Assembly (NCBI GenBank): GCA_030762175.1
Contig: CM060831.1
Span: forward strand, 75,067,001-75,131,000
Reading direction: 5' to 3'
Length of the DNA stretch: 64,000 nucleotides
DNA from: Metallyticus violacea
Taxonomy: Eukaryota > Arthropoda > Insecta > Mantodea > Metallyticidae
The stretch's first letter is position 1. Each line of letters opens with the position of its first letter. The notes below the pieces were generated by a model that was given only the letters and a program-made list of their open reading frames with translations, was not told the origin of the DNA and ran no database searches. A program made the position numbers and the translations under genes. Shown in pieces: positions 47,440-59,560 of this stretch.

Positions 47440-47960
47440 TTTTTAGCGTCTCGTAGGTAACGATTTTTTATTTGAATTTAATATTTAAAAGAGGTGGTCG
47501 CCTCGCTGGGGCATTCAGCATTCAGTTTTCAGCAGGCAGTTCTAAGTTTTATACTCGGCGAGACATAAGCAGGCATTTAAACAGCCCTCCGCGCTGCGAA
47601 ACGCGTTCATCGGCTTACTCATTTCAATTTTCTTTTCAGCTCGACTCAGTTGAGCAGTTAGCAGTACTCGTCTGTAAGATCCATACGCGGCAATTAAGTG
47701 CCAGTTCTATCATATTAAAAGCACCAAAGGGCGCAATAGAATTTGGACATAACAAACTACCAATTATGTATAAATCGCATCGCGTGCTCATTTACACCAT
47801 TAAATTCCTCTCCAGACCCTGCTGAGTCTCTATAAATTAAATAGCGGAATCACTCTGCGATATTGTTGCCGTTGACCGTAGGCAACAACACCGAAGCGAT
47901 CAATAATCTATGAAACCGCTACAAAATTGGCATCGTGACGTGATGGCACTCATCGTCAAC
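47440..47960 (+). mobile_element. Candidate LTR end plus primer binding site
   Basis: A GC-richer block unlike its surroundings ends ...GAAACCGCTACA at about 47,923, followed by AAATTGGCATCGTGACGTGA. TGGCATCGTGAC resembles the TGGCGACCGTGAC primer site common in Ty3/gypsy elements. The open frame inside (47,472-47,825) has no domain. The rest of the element is not present, so this may be a broken LTR with a short leader. Confidence 0.4.
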
Positions 47961-48308
47961 GACAGATCGCTTCAAGATTGGTGCCCAACCTGGAGCACAT
48001 ACTCGAAGCCCTACCAAACCACCTCAAAATTTGGCGCCCTGGTGGCTGCCATACCAACCGCTTCCTAATCACGCTCAGGCTCACTAACGTGGAGCCAACA
48101 ACAACCCACTACAAAACCGCTCAATTAGTATGGAACATATACTGCAATATGTGTATGTGCAGCTTTTTCTGTATGGAGTTTCCTATTAATAATTTGTTGA
48201 AGAAAAAGTTTGTTTTCATATTTTATTTGCTCAAAAATCCCTAGAATCAAAGAGTTATACTTTTTTCTATATATTAAAACATTGCATTTCGCATCACTGA
48301 ACTATCGC

Positions 48309-48570
48309 ACGGATGGCCGAGATCGTTAAGGGGTGGACTCGTGAGCAGGAGGTCTGGGGTTCGATTTCCACCAGGATCGTCCTCCCTGATTGAGGTTTTA
48401 TCCAGTTTTTCCTCAGTCCTCATAAATGGCAAATGCCGGGGGGGTACCCTAAACTTTGGCCTGGAAAATGTTTCCTTCCTTAAAAAAAAATCCTTTCCCC
48501 ATGTATCTTTTCATCTCATGTATCATCAGTGTCCCCAGTAGTAAAAATGGGCGTTAAACACTGTTTAAAA
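48309..48570 (+). mobile_element. SINE B copy 3
   Basis: Head ACGGATGGCCGAGATCGTTA (A box of the Leu/Ser kind), GGGGTTCGATTTCCACC (B box), body with AAATGGCAAATGCCGGGG, and tail GGGCGTTAAACACTGTTTAA. The cleanest SINE B copy here. Confidence 0.88.
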
Positions 48571-49967
48571 AGTTTAAAGAAATTCATCTCCTAACAGAAT
48601 TTCAGTTTTCATTGTTTTCTATTCAATTTCATAAAATCTGCTGCACTTACAAATGTCGTTAGAGTTCAGCAAGTGTAACCGAATTTCCTACATAAGTGTG
48701 CAAAAGTTTAATCATGTAGCTACAATGATTTGAGAAAACCCCAATATATTTATGGAAAAGCCATTTTAGAATACTTCCAATTTAAATTGAACCTAAAAAG
48801 CTATGACTCACTCTAATGCATTCCAGAAGAGTAATCATCATTCGCAACATGCTGTGTTACTTTTTGATTGACTAGTCTGTTTCGTTTGAGCCGGGATTCT
48901 TTTGATGAGAAGATAACAAAAAGTTATCTTAAAAAGTTGTTTTTATAAAAACCTTTGAAATATTAAACATTTCAAAGAAAGATGCATGGCAACCAACATT
49001 TAAAAGTTTTGCACAGTCACTTTAAATGCCTTTTTTTAAAGCTTTAAATGTGTGCAACTTCCTATAAAATATTGTTATTCTGAATTAAAAAAAATCACAG
49101 AATTGATTATCATCAAGAACAAAAAATGTTAAATGTTATCACTTTACCACCCAGTTCCCTTAAAGGGAAATCTTAAGCAGCTAGAACAGGCCTATAGCTC
49201 TAGTCTTTGCCGATGTCTTAAAAGTGTAACAATATGACTCATCCGTTACCCCCACGATGAAAATGAGTGGAGTAATCTTTTTCAGAATTAGTGACAGTGA
49301 AAGAATGTTGATATCCCCTAAAGTGAATCACTAGGGCTTGATTATTTGTTGGAAACTGCTTTCCAGTGTTCATTTTGTAACAGTTTCCTCGTTTAAAAAT
49401 GCCTGGTTTCATTTGACAAATGCTTTGCTACCAAAAAGTATCTTTGATATTTAAGAAAGAAGCCAAAAGTAATCAAACAAGGCTCACGGACCCGGGACGT
49501 CGTGAAACCACGTTAATGACAGTTCTGCAGCGCACCTGTGTGAGCCAATCGCTAGTCGCGCACTTAATAATTTGTATACTGATGTATAATTCATGACTGT
49601 AAGATGACAATACCAGCTCACGTAATTGCCCTCGCCGGAGTGTGGCGGTACTATTGCAATTCATGATAATACCATGTCAAGCGTTCTGTGCAACAGTGAC
49701 AACATAAACTCTTGCAGCTTTGGTGTCGAAAGTGGGGGCTAATGCATAATGTCCACTGCTAGAATAGTGTTTACAATACATATTTAACAAGTATATAATA
49801 ATGGTCAGAGTTCATCATTGCACGAGAACAGTAGATCATCATATTGGTATTAAGAGGTATAGAGGCAGAAAACATTATTAAATGTTATACACATTTGATG
49901 ACTCTGGTTTTACAAAGTTAAGCAAAAATTCTCTGATGACTGAGTGGACAAAATCACATGTCTAATA
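48571..49967. other. No gene seen
   Basis: AT-rich DNA without recognised motifs. Confidence 0.55.
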
Positions 49968-51136
49968 CGAGGGAACATCAAAAAGTAATGCAGTAAATTT
50001 TTACAGTAAACTGGAAATGTATTCAAAAATTTGAAGTACAAATATTTCGCCATCACTCCATGAGGATGCACTCACGCAAGCCGAGAGGCAATTGTTTAAA
50101 AATTGCATATACGCTTGAAACTTTCAACACAGTTGAGCTGCTGAGTGTGGTTCATTTTCTGTGGTCAAAGGGACAGAAACCACCTGAAATCTATTGAGAG
50201 TTGTGTGCAGTGTATGAAACGTGCATGACATTCACAAAGGTTTGTAATGAGCGTGCAAAGTTCAACGCTGGACGTGTAAAAGTCTTGGATGAACCCCGTT
50301 TTGGACTTTCTCGCGCATCCCACACACAAAGTAATGATGACGTTGTGAGACATTGATTCAGCAATACCGGCGGTTATCAATTGAAAAATAGCGGATGCAG
50401 TGGGCATGAATACAGTATCATGCATGGAGAACTTGGGTATCGTAAAAAGTCAGCGAGATCGCTCACGCCACAGTATATGAGATACGGTCTTAAGCATTTG
50501 CTTCGGTAGGCATGGGTGCAAACGCATTTCTCGATCGTATTGTTACCGGGAACCTAAAAGAAAGCTTCGGAGAATAGTATGGAAATACATAAACTTGCCC
50601 TCATCCATAAAATTCAAGATAACCCAGTCCAGGAAAAGGTTTGCTTAATATTTTCTGGTACAGCCAGGGTATCATTTTTGTAGAAGGAGAAACTGTAAAT
50701 GCTATTGCATATTGTGCCAACTAGATCTTATATCAGCTGCTTTGCGCAGTAAGCCTTCAACAAAATCTTTGGAGGAGGTCATCACTCTCCATGACAATGC
50801 TGCATCAGCGACTGCCATTGATAAATTCTCAAGCATATAGTCCAGAACCTGCCTCGTCAGAATTTCACCTGTTCGGTCCGCAGAAGGAACATCTTGATGG
50901 TAAACAGTAAACACTGCAACAGTGACAGCCATGCGTCTTTGGTTGCTTGCCCATCCTAAAGAATACCACCGAATAGGTACCGAATAATTAGTGTCAAGGT
51001 GTAACAAATGTGTAAATGTAAATGAATGCTATGTAAAAAAGTAATGTTCTACCTTCCAAATGTATATTACAATTTTTGTGAATACATTTTTGTTCGGTTA
51101 AAAAAATTTACTCAATTACTTTTTGACTTTCCCTCG
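49968..51136 (+). mobile_element. Second mariner subfamily, complete ends, decayed transposase
   Basis: The left end CGAGGGAACATCAAAAAGTA and the right end, its imperfect complement ending TTTTGACTTTCCCTCG, are flanked by TA (49,966-49,967 and 51,137-51,138). In between, plus-strand pieces read VVHFLWSKGQKPPEIY, RASHTQSNDDVVRH, ELGYRKKSARS, then EEVITLHDNAASATAIDK with the second Asp block and CVNVNECYVKK at the C-terminus. Many stops and frameshifts are present. The termini differ from those of the 38,975 element, so it is another subfamily. Confidence 0.85.
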
Positions 51137-52050
51137 TAATAATAACTATATAGATTAAAATCCTGCTTATACTTGAACTTTTTAATTTGATATATTTTAC
51201 AGGTAAAATCAATGTTTAATATAGGCAATAATGTGTATTAATGGACAACATATTTTTCTAATTCATCTCTCAGATTTTGCAGACCAATCAAATTAATTAT
51301 ATAAAAAGGGACTAAGCATGTGACCATAAGAGAAATAGAAAACATAAAGAAGCAAATTTAAAAACTCACGCCCATCAAAGTTCATATAAATGATGCACTA
51401 CTAGTTATAAACTCTGGTTTTTATCTTAACTCCATCGCACAGTTTTCATCACATTACGCATGCCGCTGCATGCCACAAGACAAATAAAATTAAGACAACA
51501 GAGGAAAATATCTTTTAACTTTTCATGCATTGATTAGTTTAATGGAATGTTTGTTACGTATGAGTACCGACCACAGTAAAGAATGTTACTACCACGAAAC
51601 AAGAAATATCTCAATCAATTAGATCCCAAACAGGCCAAGAGCTTGAGGTAACGCCACTTCTATAATTGCAACACAGCTCATTGATTCTTCCTGAATTCAG
51701 AAGAGTATACTCCATTACAGGGATAAAATTAATTCATTTTCCCATTTTCAGTAATATTGCGTTGTACATCCAATAGATACCTTACTAATACAAATGCAAT
51801 TGGTAGGGATGTACAGAACACAACTATTCCATATTTATATCTGATATTAAAGCCGACCTGATAAGCTTTCAGTAGCTCTCGTATCTCGGCTACCTTGCCC
51901 ACTCTTCAGGGCACAAGGAGAGCGTGGGATAAAATAGCGTTGAAGGTGGGGACGCGAACGCAAATTACGAGAGTAGCAAAGCTCGGCCATGAGTGGAAGT
52001 GCCTACGTTGATCCAGGAACTATTTTTTCATACTCTTTCGTCACTGTACG

Positions 52051-52117
52051 TATGTATGGATGTATGTATGTATGTATGTATGTATGTGTGTGCATGCTTG
52101 CGTGTGTGTGTGTGTGT
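52051..52117 (+). repeat. (TATG)n and (TG)n microsatellite
   Basis: Repeated GTATGTAT units grade into a TG run. Confidence 0.9.
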
Positions 52118-52685
52118 GTAAGTTTCCTTCCTGTATGATATTATGCGAACCAAGGAAGCAATTATGGAGTGTGTTGACAGCACATCAGGTTATAGAATAA
52201 TAAAAATAGTGTAATATCAAGTCACATCTCAGACAAAGGAGTAATAGGGATTAAAAGTATAGCAGTTGTACATATTTGATGTAGTTGTAGCTGTAGTTGT
52301 TTGGCAGATTCACGTGTTCTCTCATACAAATAAGTGTATAAGTGTAACATTACGCTTTGCACCTCGTTGTAAGGTGAGCCGATTGTGATATTAAACATCT
52401 TGCAAGCGGATGCTAAACTGATATAAGTATATTTAAAAATATTAAGTAGAATCAATATGTATCCCACTGCATGCTTGTTACCATGATAATTAAGAAAATA
52501 TAGCACAAGAACTTGATACCATGTGGCAAAGAACACGCAGCATGCCATCTTGAATATGTCACAACAGCTGAGGGATGGTGCATTGGGTCAGGTATTACGA
52601 ATTCCGCTATATTCAGGAAAGGGAGGCTGGTAGGAGTATTGCAAAATTTAGGGGGAAAAATGGATAAAGAATTAAATTTAAACAC

Positions 52686-52686
<1 letters not shown>

Positions 52687-52723
<37 letters not shown>
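52687..52723 (+). repeat. (GA)n microsatellite
   Basis: AGAGAGA array at the 5' side of the LINE. Confidence 0.9.
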
Positions 52724-52727
<4 letters not shown>

Positions 52728-53329
52728 AAATGGATTAGGGGGGAAAAAAAAAAAGGAATTTTGTTTGATTTGTTAGGAAAATTGTGGAATAAGTATGAAA
52801 TTTTGAAAAGAAAAAGTTTGAAACATTTCAAGCGCCAGTAATATCCTATGCACAGGAGGCAGCCAAATCAAAGCTAACAGAAGAAAACTTTCAAAAATCA
52901 GTCCAGACAAAAAAAAAAAAAAAAAAAAAAAAAACACTTAATTTCGTCACCCAAAGGAACAAGCATTAAGGAAATACAAGATATCTTTGCCAAAAACCTG
53001 AAACCAGAGGGGGAGAGAATCAAAAAAAGATACAAGGGATGAACACAAAAAAAATTTAATAGTGAAAGCAGACGCAAAAGAAGATTTTTTGAAAATAATC
53101 AATAACAGGTCAAAGAAATAAAAATGGAATTGCCAAGGAAGAGAAATCCACTTGTAATAATATAAAGAACGAAAGAAGAAGAATTAAAAGAGAAAATCTA
53201 TAAGCAAAACCTTGAAGGAAAGAGCAAAAGAAGAATTCGACGCAAATCTAAAATCCAGATTCAAAACGGGACCTAGAAACAAAGTCACAGCTCACCATGT
53301 TGTTGAAATATTAGCAAAAATTAGGTTCT

Positions 53330-53620
53330 TGTTAATGAAACAGGCAGAATATTTACAGGATTTCAATCTGTAACATTAGACTAGCTAGTGTAGCTAGATG
53401 TCTTAAATGCCAGGATTTGCGACACATAGCCAAATATTGTCAAATGGAAAAATCCATCTGTGCTCGCTATGGCGAAGAAGACCACACAAAAACTGAATGC
53501 GAAAATAAAACACTTTCACCTTGCATGAAAAGGAAGAAGAGATGTCCAGGGAAAAAGCATTGTCCAACTTACAAAATGTTCTGGGAAAGATTAATTTCAA
53601 GAACTGACTATAGATCTTAA
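53330..53620 (+). pseudogene. LINE ORF1 nucleic-acid-binding domain with CCHC knuckles
   Basis: The frame VNETGRIFTGFQSVTL shifts into CLKCQDLRHIAKYCQMEKSI and CARYGEEDHTKTEC, two knuckles of the C-x2-C-x4-H-x4-C kind. In the second the inner Cys is replaced by Tyr or lost by a small change. A third, degenerate cysteine-rich block ends HCPTYKMFWERL. In relatives this protein binds the element RNA. Confidence 0.78.
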
Positions 53621-54599
53621 AGAACAGAGAGTAGGGGCAAAGAGCAAACGAAAAGGCAGAAAAAACCCAAGTAGACTAAAAAGAATGCAATAAGGGCTAT
53701 ATATAGGTGGAAGTTAAAATGCAACGAAAGGTAGCACAGATAAATGAAATTAAGATAGATAAATGCAGGTACTCTAACACATTTCTACTTGAAAATACAG
53801 AAGAAGAGTAAGAAAAAGTAATAAAATAAACATCACAACAGAAGATTATAAGACCTTGAGAACGGATAATGAAATTGCGGAAGAAGAAAGGAAGAATGGT
53901 ATTGCAAAGAAAATCTTTAATAACTTTAAGAAGAAAAAGAAGAGGAGAAAGAAGAAATATAACGATGCAATAACAAAGGAAGAAGAGAGATAAAAGTAAG
54001 CAAACAGTCTATGCCCAGAGTGTCCGCCGCCAGTTTGAATGAAGAGGTGGAACAGGTAAATAAAGATGTAAAGGAATTAGAATCCGTGATAAGAAATAAA
54101 ATAAAAGGTAATATAATAAATCCAGGGGAAATTTACGAAAACTTTCAGCTGACTCTTTAAGTGTAGCAGTTTGGGGGGGAGGGGAACGTATTAAGTACAG
54201 CATTAAGACATGTTATAACGAAGATTTATCCTTAAGTAGACAGAATCACCTTTGCACACTAGAAGCAGTAGATAGAATAGATCTAAAAACATACAACTTA
54301 CCTTCAGATCCGAATTATCTCTTGGAACTTTTGCATTTTACTTTCAAAAGAAGGCAGGAAGTTTTATATTTAGAAGAGGTATACAAAAGTTTCGTAATGT
54401 GACGTGGAAGAATAACTATAGATTTGCAACAAAAAGGCCAAAAGTAATGTTCATGTATACCACCCATAATGGACAAAACAAATATTATAAATGACTTTAT
54501 ATAAAGACCCAGAATGGTAATATAGAAAAGAATAATAGTTTTGAAGAAATGAACCAACGCGACAGCTGGTATACCAAATCTAACAAGGAAGATACATCG

Positions 54600-56400
54600 A
54601 ACCTCACTGAAACCACGACAGTAACGGACCTCATGCAGATTAACACCGTTCTGTTTAATACTGCCCAAATAAAAGGTGGCCACTCTCGTCATGGCAGGCA
54701 TCCGCCATTTTGCACGATATTACACAACAGGCATATGCCCAGTCTCTAGAGAATGAACCAGTTATATGTACATACGGATTGGATTGTACGAGGAACATCC
54801 AGAAAGTAAGTCCCAATCGCGCCTGGAGATGGAACCACTTGCCGGATAGGAATGTGCATGCGCAGGAGTAGAGAGGAAGTATATGGGAATAATGCAGTAA
54901 AGTTTCAGCCTTGTGACGGCCGTGGTTAGCGCGCTGTGCTAGGAGAAAATGCGTGCTCTGATATTGTCTCCAGCCAACTGCGAAGTTCGTGCAGTCATCC
55001 GAGGTTTGCACGCTCAAAAGCAAAGTCCAGCAGAGATCCATCGCCAATTGTGTCAAGTGTATGGACACGACATTATGGTAAGACGATGGTGCAGGCAGTT
55101 CACTGAAGGACGAACCAATATTCACGACGACGACCGTAGTGGCCGACCGTCCCTGGTGACGGCAGAAGTGTTGGAAAGTGTGCGGCAAGCAATTGAGCAG
55201 AACCGGCGCTTCACAATTTCAGAACTCTCTTGTCAATTTCCCAGATGTCTCGCTCCCTTGTGCACGAAATTGTCTCCCGGAAGCTTGACACAATTGGCGA
55301 TGGATCTTTGCTGGACTTTGCTTTTGAGCGTGCAAACCTCGGATGACTGCACGAACTTCGCAGTTGACGAGAGACAAATCAGAGCACCCATTTTCTCCTA
55401 GCACAGCGCGGTAACCACGGCCGTCACAAGGCTGAAATTTTACTGCATTATTACCACATACTTCCTCTCTATTCCTGCGCATGCGCATTCCTATCCGACT
55501 AGCGGTGCCATCTCTAGGCGCGATTGGGACTTACTTTCTGGATGCTCCTCGTACATATACAAAAGGAAGATAAAGATCTAATAACAGTACGACAAATTCT
55601 CAAAGGAGCAGACCTGGTCATGAGAATTAAAAAGACTGATAGAGAAATTAAAATGAGATATCCTATGCATTCAAGAACCATTCTACTTAAACGGGAGACC
55701 AGTACACATGCTTACAACTGCAAGAGTAATTGCGGCGAATGAAAACTGCTTGACAGCAATTATTGTCATAAAGCCTAGAATTCACGTCGTAAAAATCACA
55801 CAACTGTGCGATTCGTATACAAACCTCACTGAATTGGCATACTTCGATAAAACTTGGGTTTTCGTTGAACATTATTATCAATATAGCGATAATATAGACC
55901 CTATATAAAAAAATTAAAAGAAATATAATATTAACTACTTACCAATCACCTACATGGCAGATGCTAATGCACATTCCCCTTGGTGATGTAGCAAACAGAA
56001 GGATGAAAGAGGAGAACTATTAGAAGAAGCAATTGCTGAACTATAATGGAAAGTCTCAACAATCCACCAACTTATAGCAACAGAGTAGATGATAGAGAAA
56101 ACATAGATATTACTCTGGCAAATAGACGAGCACAAAAGTTTATAACCAATTGGAAAGTGGCGTAAGCTCTAACGTCAAGTGGGCATAATATAATTTATTA
56201 CGGATGTCAGTTTAACAGAAAATTGGAACTGGGAGAATGGAGAACCGCTAAAGCGTTTAAAATAAAAAAAGGAAACTAGGAAAAAGTAGATAAGGAATTC
56301 CAACTACCAGGTATGCCACAAATAGATAACATAGATAGAAAACCATTAGAACTAACCAAAGCAATTCTAAGCGCGATGAAATCTAACACTTCAGGATTAA
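54600..56400 (+). pseudogene. LINE ORF2 endonuclease region, split by a foldback mariner
   Basis: ORF2 appears to begin near TDLMQINTVLFNTAQIK (54,628). After the mariner insertion it resumes, and near 55,770-55,905 reads IHVVKITQLCDSYTNLTELA and VEHYYQYSDNIDP, which fit the endonuclease fold of R1/Jockey elements (xYxVSxYxQYS). Catalytic residues could not be placed with confidence. Many stops. Confidence 0.55.
54789..55551. mobile_element. Foldback mariner: two inverted 5' ends of one element
   Basis: Left arm: terminus CGAGGAACATCCAGAAAGTA, then an ATG (54,949) opening a mariner transposase N-terminus (NCEVRAVIRGLHAQKQSPAE, then MVRRWCRQFTEGRTNIHDDD and FTISELSCQFP). Right arm from about 55,280: the same 5' end in reverse, including a minus-strand NCEVRAVIRGLHAQKQSPAK. 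The ends are flanked by TA (54,787-54,788 and 55,552-55,553), so the whole structure moved as one unit. The catalytic domain is absent. Confidence 0.88.
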
Positions 56401-56799
56401 AAAGCAAACATATGGGACGTCTTTTTGGAATGAAACGTTACAAAAATTAAGGAGCAAAGTAAGAAAAGCTAGAAAATATATAAAAAATCCTTAGTAGCGA
56501 GGGAGAAAGATCCAAACCAATTAAAATACCAGGAGATTAAAATTAAATATAAATTTGAAGAAACGCAAAAAATGTCTGGCAAAATTTTGTAGAAGAAAAT
56601 TTATCCAAAAACATCAGGGAAGCCCCGTGGAGAAACTAAAAGCTGGAGAAGTTTTAACCACGCTAAACAAAGGAGTTGGTACTACGATACAAAACTGCTT
56701 CATGTTAACTAGTCTCTTGTTACAAAAACTTCTCCCATAGATGAAACTCTAAACGATAATGAATATCATCAACAACTGAGGAAAGAATTAGCAAACAAA

Positions 56800-57560
56800 A
56801 AACAAGAACAAGCACTTATTTAATCATTTCATGAAAATGAAACCAGACAAATAATAAAAACTCTAAAATCCAAAAAGGCATCGGGACCAGGCGAAATTAA
56901 AACAGAAGTAATTTAAAAAGTAGAGCATAAGATTATTCCATACTTAAAACAACTTTTAAACATCTACCTATGGCAAGGAAAAGTGACTTACTGTTGGAAA
57001 TAGGGAAATGTTATAATTCTGAAAAAAGGAAAAGATAATAACATCACGCAACCCAAATCATGCAGACCAATTTGCTTATTAAACGCTCTAGGGAAAATGC
57101 AAGAAAAATGAATAGCCAAAAGAATTCACGAATTCAGAGTTATGAAAGAAAAGAGTGCTAAACAATTCGGTTTAGGGAGGAGAAACTCAACGGAAGACGC
57201 TATTAATGCAGCATTGATCAGTGTAAAAACAACCAACACAGAAACACGCAGTCGCAATATATTTTTGATATTGTTGGAGCGTTCAATAATCTCTGGTGGC
57301 CAGCACATTTTAAAATTCAGAGAGAAAAAAACTTTACCAAATGTCTATATAACACTTTAAAAGATTACTGTCAAAACAGAATGGTACACATCACCGATTT
57401 CAATAGAAAAATAATCAGAGAAATCACTAAGGGATGCCCACAAGGATCAATACTAGGACCACTATTATGGGATATCCTGTTAGAAAGTCTATTGGAGAAA
57501 TTAGAAAATAATGAAAAAATTTGCTTATGCACACTATCGTCTTATAACCGTTGAAGGTAA
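56800..57560 (+). pseudogene. LINE ORF2 reverse transcriptase
   Basis: Blocks in order: LKSKKASGPGEIKTEVI, YLKQLLNIYLWQGKVTYCWK, GNVIILKKGKDNNITQPKSC then RPICLLNALGKMQEK, GLGRRNSTEDAINAALISVK, and EITKGCPQGSILGPLLWDIL. These match fingers and palm blocks of R1-like non-LTR reverse transcriptases. The block with the first catalytic Asp is frameshifted (IFLILLERSIISGG), and the YADD block after it is not intact. Confidence 0.8.
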
Positions 57561-58061
57561 AAATAGACAGACATTACAAGACAAAACAAACTTAATAAAC
57601 GGTATTGTAAACAACTGGTGTATTGATTGCAAGCTGGAAATAGCCCTGGCGAACTCTTCATGTATGCTATCAAAAGGAAAATCAAAGAGGGATCCATCTA
57701 AAAAAATAAATGGTAAAAATATAAAAAAGATAAAAAAAAACACAAAATATATAGGAATTCAATTAGATGAAAAGATGAACTTCAAAAAACACAATGAAAA
57801 CACGAGGATTTAACAAACATAATGTTCAAAATAGCAAACATAAGTTAAAAATAATTTATATTACCAATTGAGGCTATCCGTGTATATCACACGAGCGTTT
57901 TTACAGCAATATTAACATGCGGCGCAGAAGTCTAGGGGGAAAAAAAACAGAGAAGTGTTCATTAAGCGATTGGTAACAAGGTCACAAAGAAAAATTCTAA
58001 TTGGATGTACAGGAGCAATGCCAACAACACCAACACTCAGGCTCCTAGTAACATTGGCCAC

Positions 58062-58287
58062 CTGAAACGGCCGACAAATTTTTCCCAGAGGCCTCTTCTT
58101 TCAGGCTTGAGGCTCTTTTTCGTGCCGTAAATGTACGACACGGGACCCACGACTTTACTTCCCTTCCGAAGGTAGCCATGCTAAGGATTTTTACGCCCGA
58201 AAAAATACATCGATCCTGGCCGGGTTTGAACCCGCGATCTTGGGTTTAGATGGCAAGTATAGTTACTATTACACCACCAGGACCGAC
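58062..58287 (-). mobile_element. SINE A copy 7, inserted in the LINE
   Basis: Minus-strand copy with a good head (GGTCCTGGTGGTGTAATAGT, B box CGCGGGTTCAAACCCGG) and body. The 3' tail is missing: the left side begins directly at CTGAAACGGCCGAC. It splits the LINE between reverse transcriptase and C-terminal finger. Confidence 0.88.
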
Positions 58288-58429
58288 AAAGCATAAGAGA
58301 GATAATTGGCCGAAGTTGCATCTATAAATGTCAAATAAAAGAAGCATTAATTTAAGAATGGCAGGAGGAGTGGGGCAGGATAGATAAGGGGAGAAAAATC
58401 CATAAAATATTTCCATCAATAAAAGAAAG

Positions 58430-58774
58430 AATAAAATTAAAACCATTCAACCTGCCAAAGGTTCAGTACACTTCATTCCGGTACACGGTCCTTACCAAGT
58501 TTATTTAGAAAGAATGAAATTACAACCCAGCAGCAACTGTGACAGTTGCAAAATAGAAGATACGTCGGAGCATGTCCCAGTTACACACAATTGGTTGGTG
58601 AGAAAAGAAGATTATTGGCAGGAAATTTTACAAAAAATAACCGCAAAAATATCTGAGATAAGGGTGGAAAATTTTACAAACACAAAAGCACTACAACATT
58701 GGAAGGAAAATAACAGCAAATGGGTCAAAAAGTGTTCAATTAAGAACACCATAAAGGTTTCTAAAAAGAGATGA
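58430..58774 (+). pseudogene. LINE ORF2 C-terminal zinc-finger region
   Basis: FIPVHGPYQVYLERMKLQPS leads into NCDSCKIEDTSEHVPVTHNW, the C-x2-C...H...(C/H) finger found after the reverse transcriptase in R1-like elements; the last Cys is replaced. The frame then runs to a stop near the end of ORF2. Confidence 0.7.
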
Positions 58775-59560
58775 AGAAATGAATGTAACCCAAACGAAAT
58801 GACTGAAATGATTAACAACATCGATTTGAGTCGGAAGAAGAAATAACAACCACAAGATGAAAATAAATTGGCAGATCATGGTAGGTAGGAAGAAACCGAA
58901 AGAAGAAGAGTACAAAGGATGAGGGAATATGATACAAAGACTATACGAAAACAGTTGAAGGAGAAAATTATCAGAACACAGAACGTCTAAGTGCAACAGT
59001 TAAAGAAGCAATTAACAAGAAAGACACTATGAAAAATACACAGATAGAACTCTGCACTACAGGAAAAAGAAGCAACGTTTATAACGTTATAACCTTAGTC
59101 CTTACCTTAACCTAAAACTAGCACAAATTGCAGCTGAAGCTTGAGACCGGCTATCTCTTTGATGTCCAGTGTGGAGTGCAACCAAGATGCCCAGCGACAG
59201 CTGATGTGGTATAAATGAAGAAGAATGCACTTGCATACTGAATATTGTAAAACACAATTTGCAACATTTAATACATAATTAAACTTTAAACAATGTGTAT
59301 AGTAAAGTTTAAACTACTATTGGTTACCAGTAATTGTATTATGTTGACAAAAGTTTGTAAAATTGATTACATAATTTGAGTTGTTGTAGTTGTAGATAAT
59401 TTAACCATTTAGTAATGTGGTACTGTACATTCAATTAATTAAAAATTGGTATAAAATGTAAAAAATTACATAATAAATAAACTGGGATAATACGCCCTGA
59501 TATTTGTACCAGAAATATGGGTGTATTACAGACAATAAAATAAAAAAATTGTATTATGCA

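Larger units (their letters stand above)
51137..52859. other. No gene seen; simple repeats
   Basis: Contains a (TATG)n array followed by (TG)n at about 52,051-52,117 and a (GA)n run at 52,687-52,723. The frame around 52,513-52,776 runs through the GA repeat and may be the eroded start of the downstream LINE, but I could not show that. Confidence 0.5.
52860..59560 (+). mobile_element. Decayed R1-like LINE with nested insertions
   Basis: A non-LTR element on the plus strand with ORF1 (zinc knuckles at about 53,406-53,560), then ORF2 with an endonuclease-like region, reverse transcriptase and a C-terminal zinc finger, in the right order. Two younger elements interrupt it: a foldback mariner at 54,789-55,551 and SINE A at 58,062-58,287. 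Its 5' boundary is uncertain; the 3' boundary is set near an A-rich tract at about 59,550. R1-type elements usually sit in 28S rDNA; no rDNA is seen here. Confidence 0.78.

Noticed and set aside
47472..47825. 117-codon plus-strand frame
   Set aside because: It lies in an LTR-like block that ends at a primer-site-like motif; the translation has no domain.
48309..48380. Leu/Ser-like tRNA
   Set aside because: Head of SINE B, repeated at 7780-8012 and 43,665-43,938 with the same body.
50702..51007. 101-codon minus-strand frame
   Set aside because: Antisense of the mariner transposase; the plus strand carries LHDNAA and the conserved C-terminal block.
54655..55188. 177-codon minus-strand frame
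   Set aside because: Antisense to the mariner N-terminus within the foldback element; it is open only because of the inverted repeat structure.
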